Counted from the stretch's first letter, positions 1-4,729 are shown. The stretch is DNA of 7,356 nt from an uncultured Oscillospiraceae bacterium (GCA_900769995.1 CAAGIT010000086.1:1-7356), one strand, 5' to 3'. Translations and numbers: made by a program. The notes: generated by a model not told the origin, from the sequence alone.

Positions 1-477
1 GCAATCGCCGAACATTTCATTTACAAGGGAAGCTATCTCTTGCTGCTGTGCATAGGGCATTGTCGTCTCTTTTGGTGCCTGTGTCTCATGAGACCGTATT
101 ATCAGTCCGAGTTCCTCTGCTAAATCATCCCGCTTCTCTTTCAAATCCTCATAGGAGCCTCGACCGGAAGAAATGTCACTAAGCTCATAGCGAATCATTG
201 AAACATCGTGCTCGACAAAGTAGTTTCCGTAATAGGTTGTATCGCTCTTTTCGACCTTCGGCAATGCATTTGCAGAAGAATACAGATCGTCGATTTGCTT
301 ATATGCATCAGAAGCAGAGATGGTAAAATCAAGATAGGCATCTACAATCTCAAGCGCCTTTGTTCCGTATTTGTTATGTGCGTCACTCAGCGGCCTTTTT
401 GGCTCCGGTGTTTTGTTGCACGCGGATAAGTTCATGCAGCAGATTATAAAAATCGCAATCGAAATAAGTCGTTTCAT
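1..477 (-). CDS. Predicted secreted lipoprotein of the lysogeny region (3' end outside window)
   Basis: Reading leftward from the ATG at 477 the frame stays open for 159 codons to the window edge, so the C-terminus is missing. Residues 1-20 form a lipoprotein signal: positive start MKR, hydrophobic core, then a lipobox LSAC with the modifiable cysteine at residue 20, followed by NKTPEPKRP, a typical surface linker. The rest is polar and mostly helical, with no catalytic motif I recognise. A good ribosome site (AGGTGA) lies 5 bases before the ATG. It is on the same strand as, and downstream of, the phage repressor, so it may be transcribed in the lysogen; a weak leftward promoter is also possible (TTGCTG at 555-550, TATATC at 533-528). 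Lipoproteins in this position in other temperate phages (Ltp of Streptococcus thermophilus phage TP-J34) block superinfection. That role is inference here; it could equally be a flanking host gene. Confidence 0.8.
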   Translation of the reverse strand, partial: MKRLISIAIFIICCMNLSACNKTPEPKRPLSDAHNKYGTKALEIVDAYLDFTISASDAYKQIDDLYSSANALPKVEKSDTTYYGNYFVEHDVSMIRYELSDISSGRGSYEDLKEKRDDLAEELGLIIRSHETQAPKETTMPYAQQQEIASLVNEMFGDC

Positions 478-507
478 AGGTTTCACCTGTAAAAAAATAA
501 CAAATTC

Positions 508-535
508 TTGCAAAGTAGTCTGGATGTGATATACT
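508..535 (+). promoter_or_regulatory. Promoter with extended -10, driving the small gene convergent to the repressor
   Basis: TTGCAA at 508-513 and TATACT at 530-535 are separated by 16 bases, with TG at 527-528 giving an extended -10 element. Transcription would begin near 542 and run into the small GTG-start gene at 578, then antisense into the repressor 3' end. A perfect 10-bp palindrome, CTGCCGGCAG at 543-552, lies at the expected start point and could be an operator. The -10 box nearly coincides with a weak leftward -10 for the lipoprotein gene. Confidence 0.6.
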
Positions 536-577
536 CATGTTACTGCCGGCAGCAAATAATCGAAAGGAGAGATCCAT

Positions 578-739
578 GTGAACGAGCTTGAATGGAGGGA
601 TATTTGCTGCCTTTACTCTGCGCTCACGAAGGAGAAACAGGAGTTGTTCACTTCTTTTCTTCGGTCGCTGAAAGAAAGCGAAGATAATTCAGTGCCTCGG
701 CCTTACGTTGTTCAGACAGCCCGTCAAACAACGACATAA
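578..739 (+). CDS. 53-residue protein convergent with the repressor; resembles the repressor C-terminal tail
   Basis: The GTG start at 578 is supported by AAAGGAG at 563-569, eight bases upstream; the ATG at 576 is useless because TGA follows at once. The frame ends with TAA at 737-739. The product begins MNELEWRDICC and has a helical segment up to about residue 37; the last 16 residues look unstructured. Residues 12-36 align without gaps to residues 84-108 of the repressor on the other strand (LYSALTKEKQ against LFDGLSEQRK, then FLRSL against YLRFL): 6 of 25 identical and about 10 more conservative. The gene has its own promoter and overlaps the last 92 bases of the repressor gene tail to tail. 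I infer a possible modulator of the repressor, by protein contact or antisense transcription. I recognise no named family, and a spurious ORF remains possible. Confidence 0.55.
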   Translation: MNELEWRDICCLYSALTKEKQELFTSFLRSLKESEDNSVPRPYVVQTARQTTT

Positions 740-980
740 CTTCCACATCGATCCCGTCTCCGTCTGCGGAGGCGGGATCGTTTTCCCATCCCATCAAATA
801 TCCGACGGTCGTGGACAGGGCTCTGGCAATGGGCACGAGATTGTTCAGGGGCATCTTCTCAATAAAACCGTTCTCATAACGGAACACCGTTGAACGGCTC
901 ACACCAATAATATCAGCCAGCTTATCGGCTGTAATTCCAAGTTCTTTACGCCTCGCCTTGATGCGTTCTCCCGTAGTCAT
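648..980 (-). CDS. Phage repressor, XRE-family helix-turn-helix (CI-like)
   Basis: This 110-residue protein starts at the ATG at 980-978, preceded by GAGGTGA at 992-986. Residues 3-64 are a clear HTH_3/XRE domain (GERIKARRKELGITADKLAD, then IIGVSRSTVFRYENG as turn and recognition helix, ending VGYLMGW). A charged linker (ENDPASADGDG) and a short helical tail (residues 80-110) follow. There is no peptidase domain and no Ser/Lys dyad, so RecA-driven self-cleavage of the LexA/CI kind is not expected; induction would need another signal, such as an antirepressor or a protease. The frame is open back to 1106, but that extension crosses the promoter and operators and lacks a good ribosome site. It is divergent from the Cro-like gene, and its 3' end overlaps the convergent 53-residue gene. 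By position it maintains lysogeny by repressing PR. Confidence 0.9.
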   Translation of the reverse strand: MTTGERIKARRKELGITADKLADIIGVSRSTVFRYENGFIEKMPLNNLVPIARALSTTVGYLMGWENDPASADGDGIDVEVMSLFDGLSEQRKAEALNYLRFLSATEEKK

Positions 981-998
981 CTTTATCACCTCAACCTG

Positions 999-1027
999 AT
1001 TATACACGGATAGTCCCAAAATTGCAA
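999..1027 (-). promoter_or_regulatory. Repressor maintenance promoter (PRM-like)
   Basis: Read leftward, TTGCAA (1027-1022) and a perfect TATAAT (1004-999) are spaced by 17 bases, with the repressor ribosome site only a few bases further on. Operator-like copy O1 (1010-1031) covers the -35 and the spacer, so a protein bound there would shut off repressor synthesis. Confidence 0.8.
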
Positions 1028-1031
1028 CAAA
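1010..1031. promoter_or_regulatory. Operator-like site O1
   Basis: First copy of an imperfect 22-bp palindrome with ideal half-site ATAGTCGCAT and a central AA. The left half ATAGTCCCAA matches 8 of 10 and the right half TTGCAACAAA matches 6 of 10. It overlaps the repressor promoter. Its centre is 23 bp from that of O2, about two helical turns, which would suit cooperative binding. Confidence 0.55.
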
Positions 1032-1032
1032 A

Positions 1033-1054
1033 AATATTCCAAAATTGCGACTAT
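1033..1054. promoter_or_regulatory. Operator-like site O2
   Basis: The right half TTGCGACTAT matches the ideal ATGCGACTAT in 9 of 10 positions; the left half is poor (about 4 of 10), so this may act as a half-site. It lies between the two divergent promoters, immediately upstream of the PR -35 box, where a bound repressor could both block PR and touch polymerase at the repressor promoter. Confidence 0.5.
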
Positions 1055-1059
1055 TTTTC

Positions 1060-1088
1060 TTGACTTTTGAAACAAGCGGTTGTAATAT
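1060..1088 (+). promoter_or_regulatory. Early rightward promoter (PR-like)
   Basis: TTGACT at 1060-1065 and TAATAT at 1083-1088 are 17 bases apart, close to the sigma-A consensus. It faces away from the repressor promoter and is followed by the Cro-like gene, so it should drive the early lytic operon. Operator-like sites O2 and O3 flank it. Confidence 0.8.
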
Positions 1089-1096
1089 AGGCACAT

Positions 1097-1118
1097 AGAG
1101 GCGCATAAATGCGACTAT
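1097..1118. promoter_or_regulatory. Operator-like site O3
   Basis: The left half AGAGGCGCAT (8 of 10) and right half ATGCGACTAT (10 of 10) flank a central AA. It sits just after the PR -10 box, over the expected transcription start. The 11-bp core CGCATAAATGC is repeated exactly in O4, 266 bp downstream. Confidence 0.7.
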
Positions 1119-1155
1119 CTAAAAGGACATTAAAATCAGGAAGGAGGTAAAAACC

Positions 1156-1365
1156 GTGTATCATGTTGATGTTGCGAAGCTCAACGGCAAAATTGCAGAG
1201 CGTGGCACCACAAAAGATGCGCTTGCAAAAGCTATCGGAATTGCAAGAAGCACCTTGTTTCGCAGACTTCACGCCAATACCCTGCGGATCTGTGACATTC
1301 ACGCAATCTGTGAATTTCTGCGCCTTTCCCCGAAAGAAGCACAGGAAATTTTTTTAGCCGAATAG
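1156..1365 (+). CDS. Cro-like small helix-turn-helix regulator
   Basis: A 69-residue protein starting at GTG 1156, with AAGGAGG at 1141-1147 eight bases upstream. Residues 17-60 form a helix-turn-helix domain: TTKDALAKAIGIARSTLFRRL contains the first helix, turn and recognition helix, then CDIHAICEFLRLSPKEAQEIF closes the fold. It is the first gene after PR and divergent from the repressor, the usual place for Cro, so it probably binds the same operators and shuts off repressor synthesis early in infection. Little is present beyond the DNA-binding domain. The stop codon TAG at 1363-1365 falls inside operator-like site O4, an unusual feature. The HTH call is firm; the Cro role rests on position. 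Confidence 0.85.
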   Translation: MYHVDVAKLNGKIAERGTTKDALAKAIGIARSTLFRRLHANTLRICDIHAICEFLRLSPKEAQEIFLAE

Positions 1366-1383
1366 TCGCATAAATGCTACTAT
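1362..1383. promoter_or_regulatory. Operator-like site O4 inside the early operon
   Basis: The best copy of the operator palindrome: left half ATAGTCGCAT, central AA, right half ATGCTACTAT, with a single mismatched pair between arms. It covers the cro-like stop codon and lies just before the next gene's ribosome site. I found no convincing promoter here, so bound repressor would act as a roadblock or loop to the upstream sites. Confidence 0.65.
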
Positions 1384-1400
1384 CAAGGAAGGAGCACGCC

Positions 1401-1574
1401 ATGCCCGCGAACGTGCAAATCGAATTCAACCAAATTCCCGGATGCGAATTAGAGCAGATCTGCCGAACGATTAAAGCCAGCATCGAGCGGGAGCTTGCAG
1501 ACCCAGTGCTCCGGAAACGCTATGACGCGTTCGCGGAGGAGTACGAACGGGAACGCGCAGAACGCGCAAATTAA
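1401..1574 (+). CDS. Small helical protein of unknown function
   Basis: A 57-residue protein starting MPANVQIEF at the ATG at 1401; an upstream in-frame ATG at 1374 lies inside the operator and has no ribosome site, whereas AGGAAGGAG precedes 1401 by six bases. The C-terminal half (residues 25-55: IKASIERELADPVLRKRYD, then a run rich in Glu/Arg) should form a long charged helix. I see no enzymatic motif or membrane segment and do not recognise the family. Its stop TAA at 1572-1574 overlaps the AAGGAG ribosome site of the next, broken gene. By position it is expressed very early, right after Cro. Confidence 0.65.
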   Translation: MPANVQIEFNQIPGCELEQICRTIKASIERELADPVLRKRYDAFAEEYERERAERAN

Positions 1575-1585
1575 GGAGAGCAACA

Positions 1586-1696
1586 ATAATCAGAGAAGTG
1601 CTATGAGAATGTCTGATCTACATCTGCATCGCATTCGCACTGCTGTTGGCGTACATCATCTTTTGCCTCTGCAGGGGCTTCTCTGAACGGAGGTGA
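1586..1696 (+). pseudogene. Broken small membrane-peptide gene (start ATA, internal TGA)
   Basis: An ideal ribosome site, AAGGAG at 1573-1578, is followed after seven bases by ATA at 1586, not ATG. From there the frame reads ATA ATC AGA GAA GTG CTA, then TGA (1604-1606), then continues ECLIYICIAFALLLAYIIF and on through CLCRGFSERR to TGA at 1694-1696. The part after the internal stop is an obvious membrane helix with a positively charged end. Two G-to-A changes (ATG to ATA, TGG to TGA) would restore a 36-residue single-span protein starting MIREVLWECL. I infer recent inactivation. Other genes here end in TGA, so recoding of TGA as Trp is unlikely. The ATG at 1603 is in another frame and gives only an unrelated 27-residue peptide. 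Confidence 0.6.
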
Positions 1697-1751
1697 TGTG
1701 GAACCGTATTTTTCGCTTAGATCATTATCAAACCAAGAAAGGAGCAAACAA

Positions 1752-2123
1752 ATGAAAGGAATCGTAGTGACAACCAATAACAAAGCAACGGTGCGGGAAT
1801 TTACTTCTCCGTTTTTTGAATCAGTCGGCGCTGCCGTCGGCGGATTCATCGAAGTTGTCCATCCTCGCGGACTGCCGCAGCCTTACTGTATGGTAGTGAA
1901 CGAGGAAGGACTTTTGCAGGGATTACCGCACAATGCGCATGGATCGCTGCTTTACGGAACACCGGAGCACGGTCATCCCATCGTCGGCGATATCGTCATC
2001 ATGCAAGAAGGATGGACGGACGATGGTCCTGACATTGTGGGTCTATCCGATGATGATGTTGGAAGGATCATCACGCTGCTCAGCAAGCAGCACATTCTAA
2101 CGGTAGAGGAGGCGTCGCTATGA
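1752..2123 (+). CDS. DUF3846-like protein
   Basis: A 123-residue protein starting MKGIVVTTNN at the ATG at 1752, with AAAGGAG at 1738-1744. An in-frame GTG at 1698 behind GGAGG would add 18 residues (MEPYFSLRSL and on); I prefer 1752 because the family pattern starts there. Features typical of DUF3846 proteins of phages and conjugative elements are visible: a VGGFIEVV block (29-36), VVNEEGLLQGLPHN (48-61), GDIVIM (79-84) and a final GLSDDDVGRI (97-106). The molecular role of this family is not known to me. It is probably cytoplasmic, with no membrane segment. Its stop overlaps the next start (ATGA), indicating translational coupling. Confidence 0.75.
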   Translation: MKGIVVTTNNKATVREFTSPFFESVGAAVGGFIEVVHPRGLPQPYCMVVNEEGLLQGLPHNAHGSLLYGTPEHGHPIVGDIVIMQEGWTDDGPDIVGLSDDDVGRIITLLSKQHILTVEEASL

Positions 2124-2437
2124 GACAGAGCAGTAAAGAGATTATCCCCGCAGAGCAGTTGGATGCACTGTGGGAACGGGAACTGTGTGAGCGGACGGAG
2201 CAAAACATCCGTAATAGGGCGGCAGAGGCTGATGCGGAGATGGTCGCAAAGCTGAAAGCGCAGATCGTTCGTGAACGCAGAGCGCATAAAGCGGAAATCA
2301 ATCTGCTGATCACGGGTGTCTCCGTTTTTGCGGGCTTTTGCTTGTTGATCGCGTTGGCGCTGAAGGCTGCGTGGTGGACAGTGTTTTCTTCTGCGCTGCT
2401 GATTTGGATCTGCGGCAAGAAGGGCGGTTGGTGGTAA
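2120..2437 (+). CDS. Small two-helix inner-membrane protein with charged N-terminal coiled coil
   Basis: A 105-residue protein starting at the ATG that overlaps the previous stop, with GAGGAGG at 2106-2112. Residues 1-60 are highly charged and probably helical (AEQLDALWERELCERTEQ and on). Two hydrophobic stretches follow, about 61-80 (NLLITGVSVFAGFCLLIALA) and about 84-98 (AWWTVFSSALLIWIC), ending in CGKKGGWW. The Lys/Arg-rich segment before the first helix favours a cytoplasmic N-terminus and a short hairpin in the membrane. I do not recognise a family and give no function. The stop TAA overlaps the next ATG (TAATG). Confidence 0.7.
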   Translation: MRQSSKEIIPAEQLDALWERELCERTEQNIRNRAAEADAEMVAKLKAQIVRERRAHKAEINLLITGVSVFAGFCLLIALALKAAWWTVFSSALLIWICGKKGGWW

Positions 2438-2634
2438 TGCCGCGCGAATACTGGACTTGTCCTGATTGCGGCGACAATCTTGATTTTGGAGAGCGCCATT
2501 CATGCGCTCTCGAAAAAAGAGAAGCCGTCCCCGCTGGCACGGTGACGACTTCGGCGGTTGTAAGTAAGCAAGCAACAACCGCTTTCAGTATATCACGCCG
2601 GTCGCCTGCGGTCAAGGAGCGATGCCATGAATAA
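2437..2634 (+). CDS. Small zinc-ribbon protein
   Basis: A 65-residue protein starting MPREYWTCPDCGDNLDFGE. Cysteines 8 and 11 (CPDC) with His21 and Cys23 (HSC) provide four plausible zinc ligands. The motif CPxCGxNLDxGExxxC is one I know from short proteins in early regions of clostridial-type phages, usually of unknown function. After residue 30 the sequence becomes low in complexity and carries no motif (VPAGTVTTSAVVSKQATTAF and on). That part of the DNA contains a perfect inverted repeat (2554-2582), so the tail may be a read-through extension rather than a functional domain. The start overlaps the upstream stop, and the end overlaps the next gene by eight bases. Confidence 0.65.
   Translation: MPREYWTCPDCGDNLDFGERHSCALEKREAVPAGTVTTSAVVSKQATTAFSISRRSPAVKERCHE
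2489..2511. repeat. Perfect 8-bp inverted repeat inside the zinc-ribbon gene
   Basis: GAGAGCGC at 2489-2496 and GCGCTCTC at 2504-2511 flank a 7-base loop. It encodes the zinc-binding ERHSCAL stretch, so it may be only a coding coincidence, but the mRNA could form a stable hairpin here. Confidence 0.4.
2554..2582. repeat. Perfect 8-bp inverted repeat in the tail of the zinc-ribbon gene
   Basis: GCGGTTGT at 2554-2561 and ACAACCGC at 2575-2582 flank a 13-base loop. No T-run follows (only TTT), so it is not a good intrinsic terminator. It lies 45 bp before the HTH/ribbon-helix-helix regulator gene and could be an mRNA hairpin or a protein-binding site. Confidence 0.45.
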
Positions 2635-2998
2635 GCTTAGAGAATTGCGTATCAGCAAAAATATTCCGGCTAAGGAAATGGTCGCCGTCGTGCAGCGTCT
2701 CTACCCAAAGTTTGATAAAACCCAGCTATCAAAGTGCGAAAGCGATGAATACGGATCGGAACTGCCGGAAGATGCGATGCGATCCCTTTATTCTGCGTTT
2801 GCGCCGGAGCTTTTGACGCCGCAAAAACGCCGCCGTAGCGGGAGAAATCGTTTGACCCGTCGTATCTCTGCGAGACTCGAAGACGATGTTTACAGCGAGT
2901 TGCAACGGCGCATACGCGCCGATGGATACGAAACCATGCAGAGCTGGCTTTCCGATGCGGTGCAACACTATTTGAAGGAGCGTGAATCCGATGTATGA
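2627..2998 (+). CDS. Putative regulator: N-terminal HTH-like domain plus C-terminal ribbon-helix-helix
   Basis: A 123-residue protein starting MNKLRELRIS at 2627, with CAAGGAG shortly upstream. Residues 1-60 (KNIPAKEMVAVVQRLYPKFD, KTQLSKCESDEYGSEL) resemble a HTH-like domain found alone in many clostridial-type phage early regions. After a basic linker (QKRRRSGRNR, 66-75), residues 76-117 look like an Arc/MetJ ribbon-helix-helix: strand TRRISARL, helix EDDVYSELQRRIRADG, then QSWLSDAVQHYLKE. The two folds in one chain suggest a DNA-binding dimer that could bridge sites, possibly controlling middle gene expression. Both assignments are from pattern recognition. The stop TGA (2996-2998) overlaps the next gene. 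Confidence 0.7.
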   Translation: MNKLRELRISKNIPAKEMVAVVQRLYPKFDKTQLSKCESDEYGSELPEDAMRSLYSAFAPELLTPQKRRRSGRNRLTRRISARLEDDVYSELQRRIRADGYETMQSWLSDAVQHYLKERESDV

Positions 2999-3206
2999 CA
3001 TACCCGACCACCCCGTCATCCGAAATCTGGAGGCGACGGGCTATCCCGATGGTAAAGAGCCGGAGTATCCGCATTGCCCACTTTGCGGCGAGGAATGCGA
3101 AACCATGTACATAAACCGGTACGGCTCATATGTCGGCTGCGATGTGTGCGTTGAGACATCAAATGCGTGGGACGTTCCTGACTGTTTTCCTGATGAGGAG
3201 GAGTAA
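2991..3206 (+). CDS. Small zinc-knuckle protein
   Basis: A 71-residue protein starting MYDIPDHPVI at the ATG at 2991, ten bases after GAAGGAG (2974-2980). A GTG at 2982 is in frame but too close to that site. Two CxxC knuckles, Cys29/Cys32 (CPLC) and Cys50/Cys53 (CDVC), are separated by 17 residues (ECETMYINRYGSYVG), the spacing of a small treble-clef or rubredoxin-like zinc fold. Cys36 and Cys65 are extra. The C-terminus is acidic (PDEEE). It belongs to a kind of short early protein seen in clostridial-type phages; the function is unknown. It could bind nucleic acid or be a protein adaptor. The gene overlaps the preceding one by 8 bases. Confidence 0.75.
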   Translation: MYDIPDHPVIRNLEATGYPDGKEPEYPHCPLCGEECETMYINRYGSYVGCDVCVETSNAWDVPDCFPDEEE

Positions 3207-3209
3207 CCA

Positions 3210-3464
3210 ATGCAAAAGTTTTATTTCACATATGGCTTAGGTGGACACCCTTATGTCGGTGGCTGGACAGAAATTGTTGCAGACGATGTCCATACCGCCT
3301 GCAGGCTGTTCCGCGCCGTCCACCCTGACAAAACTGCCGGACTTATGAATTGCTGCTGCGTTTACAGTGAGGAGCAATTCAACCGCACCGAAATGTCCGG
3401 TCCCGAGGGGAACTTCCATCAATTCTGCCACGAACGCATCACCATTACAAGAGTTATCAACTGA
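3210..3464 (+). CDS. Conserved-type phage protein of unknown function, 84 residues
   Basis: It starts MQKFYFTYGL at 3210, directly after the GAGGAGGAG ribosome site that overlaps the end of the previous gene. The pattern FYFTYG, then GWTEIVADDVHTACRLFRAVHP, then LMNCCCVYSEEQF and HERI resembles a small globular protein I have seen in many Gram-positive phage early regions, which has no assigned function. Three adjacent cysteines (NCCCVY) stand out but do not form a metal motif. No membrane segment is present. It is the last gene before the base composition changes, and its stop TGA at 3462-3464 touches the ribosome site of the ATPase gene. Confidence 0.75.
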   Translation: MQKFYFTYGLGGHPYVGGWTEIVADDVHTACRLFRAVHPDKTAGLMNCCCVYSEEQFNRTEMSGPEGNFHQFCHERITITRVIN

Positions 3465-3479
3465 AAGGAGCAATATAAC

Positions 3480-4445
3480 ATGATTAGAAACCCCAATGAA
3501 ATCTCCACCACGGAGAAGCGCATCCGGATGCTGATTGCCGGCTACCCCGGCATAGGCAAGACCACCCTGGCGCTGTCTGCGCCGAAGCCTCTTCACATCG
3601 ACATCGACCACGGCATTGACCGTATCGAGCCGAGAGTCCGCGCCCCGTTCATCCAGCCGAAAGACTATCAGGAAGTTCTTGACGATCTGACTCCGATGAA
3701 CGTGTCCCCCTTCGACACGCTGGTCTTTGACACCGGCGGCAAGCTGATCTCCCTCATGTCCCAATGGGCGATCAAGCAGGACCCCAAGTACGGCCAGCGG
3801 GACGGCAGCCTGTCTCTCAAGGGCTACGGCTTCGTGGGGCGCGAGTTCGTCCGGCTCATGGACTACTGCTACTACGAGCTGCAGAAGCACATCATCGTCA
3901 TCTTCCACGCCGTGGAGGAAAAGGACGGGGACAACACCAGGCTCCGCATCAAGGTCGAAGGTCAGACCAAGAACAATGTGTGGGAGCCTATGGATCTCGG
4001 CGGCTTCGTGGAGATGCAGGGCGATAGCCGCACCATTGGCTTCTCCAACTGCGAGAGGTATTTCGCCAAGGGCACCCGCGGCATCCGCGGCATCTACAAG
4101 ATCCCGGAAATGACCACCACGACACCAAACGACTTCCTGACGAAGCTCTTTGCCGAGTACAACAAGAAGAACGCCGAAGAGGTCGAAGCCAACAACCGCG
4201 ACCACGAGGCATACGAAGCGGCACTTGCCGCCGGCAATGCGATTATCGACACCGTAGTTGACGCCGAGACCGCAACCGCCGCCCTCGCCAAGCTCCGTGA
4301 ACTCAAGCATGCCCAGACCTCCGAAGCAGAGGTCAACAGCAAGTTCAAGCGCCGGTGCAAGGATCTGAAGCTGTTCTATGACAGAGTTCTGAAAGCCTAC
4401 ACCCAGGCACCTGCGGAGCCCGCGAAAGAAGGTGCGGTGCAGTGA
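3480..4445 (+). CDS. AAA_24 / Sak4-like RecA-fold ATPase, candidate single-strand annealing protein
   Basis: A 321-residue protein starting at the ATG at 3480, with AAAGGAG at 3464-3470. The Walker A motif GYPGIGKT lies at residues 21-28, in the N-terminal position typical of AAA_24 (PF13479) proteins; Walker B is FDTLVFDTGG (78-87, Asp84). A later core strand, HIIVIFHAVEEKDG (137-150), carries the usual histidine. The C-terminal part (about 225-321) is charged, helical and Ala-rich. Sak4-type proteins are short RecA/RadA-like ATPases that promote DNA annealing in phage recombination, often beside an SSB. Here an exonuclease and SSB follow in the same operon, which supports that role. Codons are strongly C/G-ending, unlike the genes to the left. 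The Sak4 name is a reasoned guess; the fold is firm. Confidence 0.85.
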   Translation: MIRNPNEISTTEKRIRMLIAGYPGIGKTTLALSAPKPLHIDIDHGIDRIEPRVRAPFIQPKDYQEVLDDLTPMNVSPFDTLVFDTGGKLISLMSQWAIKQDPKYGQRDGSLSLKGYGFVGREFVRLMDYCYYELQKHIIVIFHAVEEKDGDNTRLRIKVEGQTKNNVWEPMDLGGFVEMQGDSRTIGFSNCERYFAKGTRGIRGIYKIPEMTTTTPNDFLTKLFAEYNKKNAEEVEANNRDHEAYEAALAAGNAIIDTVVDAETATAALAKLRELKHAQTSEAEVNSKFKRRCKDLKLFYDRVLKAYTQAPAEPAKEGAVQ

Positions 4446-4729
4446 GCAGACCTTCCAGCCCCTATGCCGGTATGACCGTCAAGATCAATCCCGGCTTGGA
4501 CACTCCTTATGGCGATCTCAGCGGCAGAGACTTTGTCGTTGAGGACTACTGGGAGAACGTATATGGCTGCTCTTGGATGGAGTCAGACGGCAATCCTGCC
4601 GCGCTCGGCTACGCAGCCCGCGCAGGAACGAAGCACCTTCCTATGGACAACGAGGTCCTTTACGGCAAGGTTGGCGCCCTTGGCTTCCTGATGCACGTCA
4701 CGGAGCTTGAATTGCCGGAGGTGAGCTGA
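4442..4729 (+). CDS. Hypothetical protein of the recombination operon, 95 residues
   Basis: GTG start at 4442 overlaps the ATPase stop (GTGA), with GAAGGTG upstream, and the stop overlaps the exonuclease start (4729), so all three are translationally coupled. The product starts MSRPSSPYAGMTVKINPGLD and contains RDFVVEDYWENVYG, SWMESDGNPAALGYAARAG and ends in LMHVTELELPEVS. The opening (YAGMTVKI) and the closing strand resemble a small SH3-like beta-barrel as in proteins that state a property 'is given, then conveyed', but this is weak. I know similar short proteins from clostridial-type phages beside the ATPase; no function is established. A structural partner or accessory factor of the recombination enzymes is only a guess. 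Confidence 0.7.
   Translation: MSRPSSPYAGMTVKINPGLDTPYGDLSGRDFVVEDYWENVYGCSWMESDGNPAALGYAARAGTKHLPMDNEVLYGKVGALGFLMHVTELELPEVS

Noticed and set aside
514..533. A fifth operator copy (GTAGTC ... ATGTGATAT) at the promoter of the 53-residue gene
   Set aside because: The halves are four bases too close together compared with O1-O4 and match poorly, so I do not count it as an operator.
659..683. Possible terminator for the repressor/convergent pair (CTTCG ... CGAAG)
   Set aside because: The stem is only five base pairs, lies inside both coding sequences, and no T-run follows on either strand.
981..1106. N-terminal extension of the repressor by 42 codons
   Set aside because: It would run through both promoters and operators O1-O3, has no good ribosome site, and the XRE domain starts right after the ATG at 980, which has a strong one.
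1495..1686. 63-codon plus-strand frame overlapping the 57-residue gene and broken membrane gene
   Set aside because: Composition is Arg/Asn/His-rich without a pattern, and no ribosome site precedes its start at 1495; the overlapping frames explain the region better.
1973..2578. 201-codon minus-strand open frame
   Set aside because: Opposite four plus-strand genes that have ribosome sites and coupled starts; its sequence has no recognisable domain.
3237..4310. Long open frame of 357 codons on the minus strand
   Set aside because: It lies opposite the Sak4-like ATPase gene, which has clear Walker motifs; the minus frame is Val/Gly/Leu/His-rich with no motif, as expected of the antisense of C/G-ending codons.
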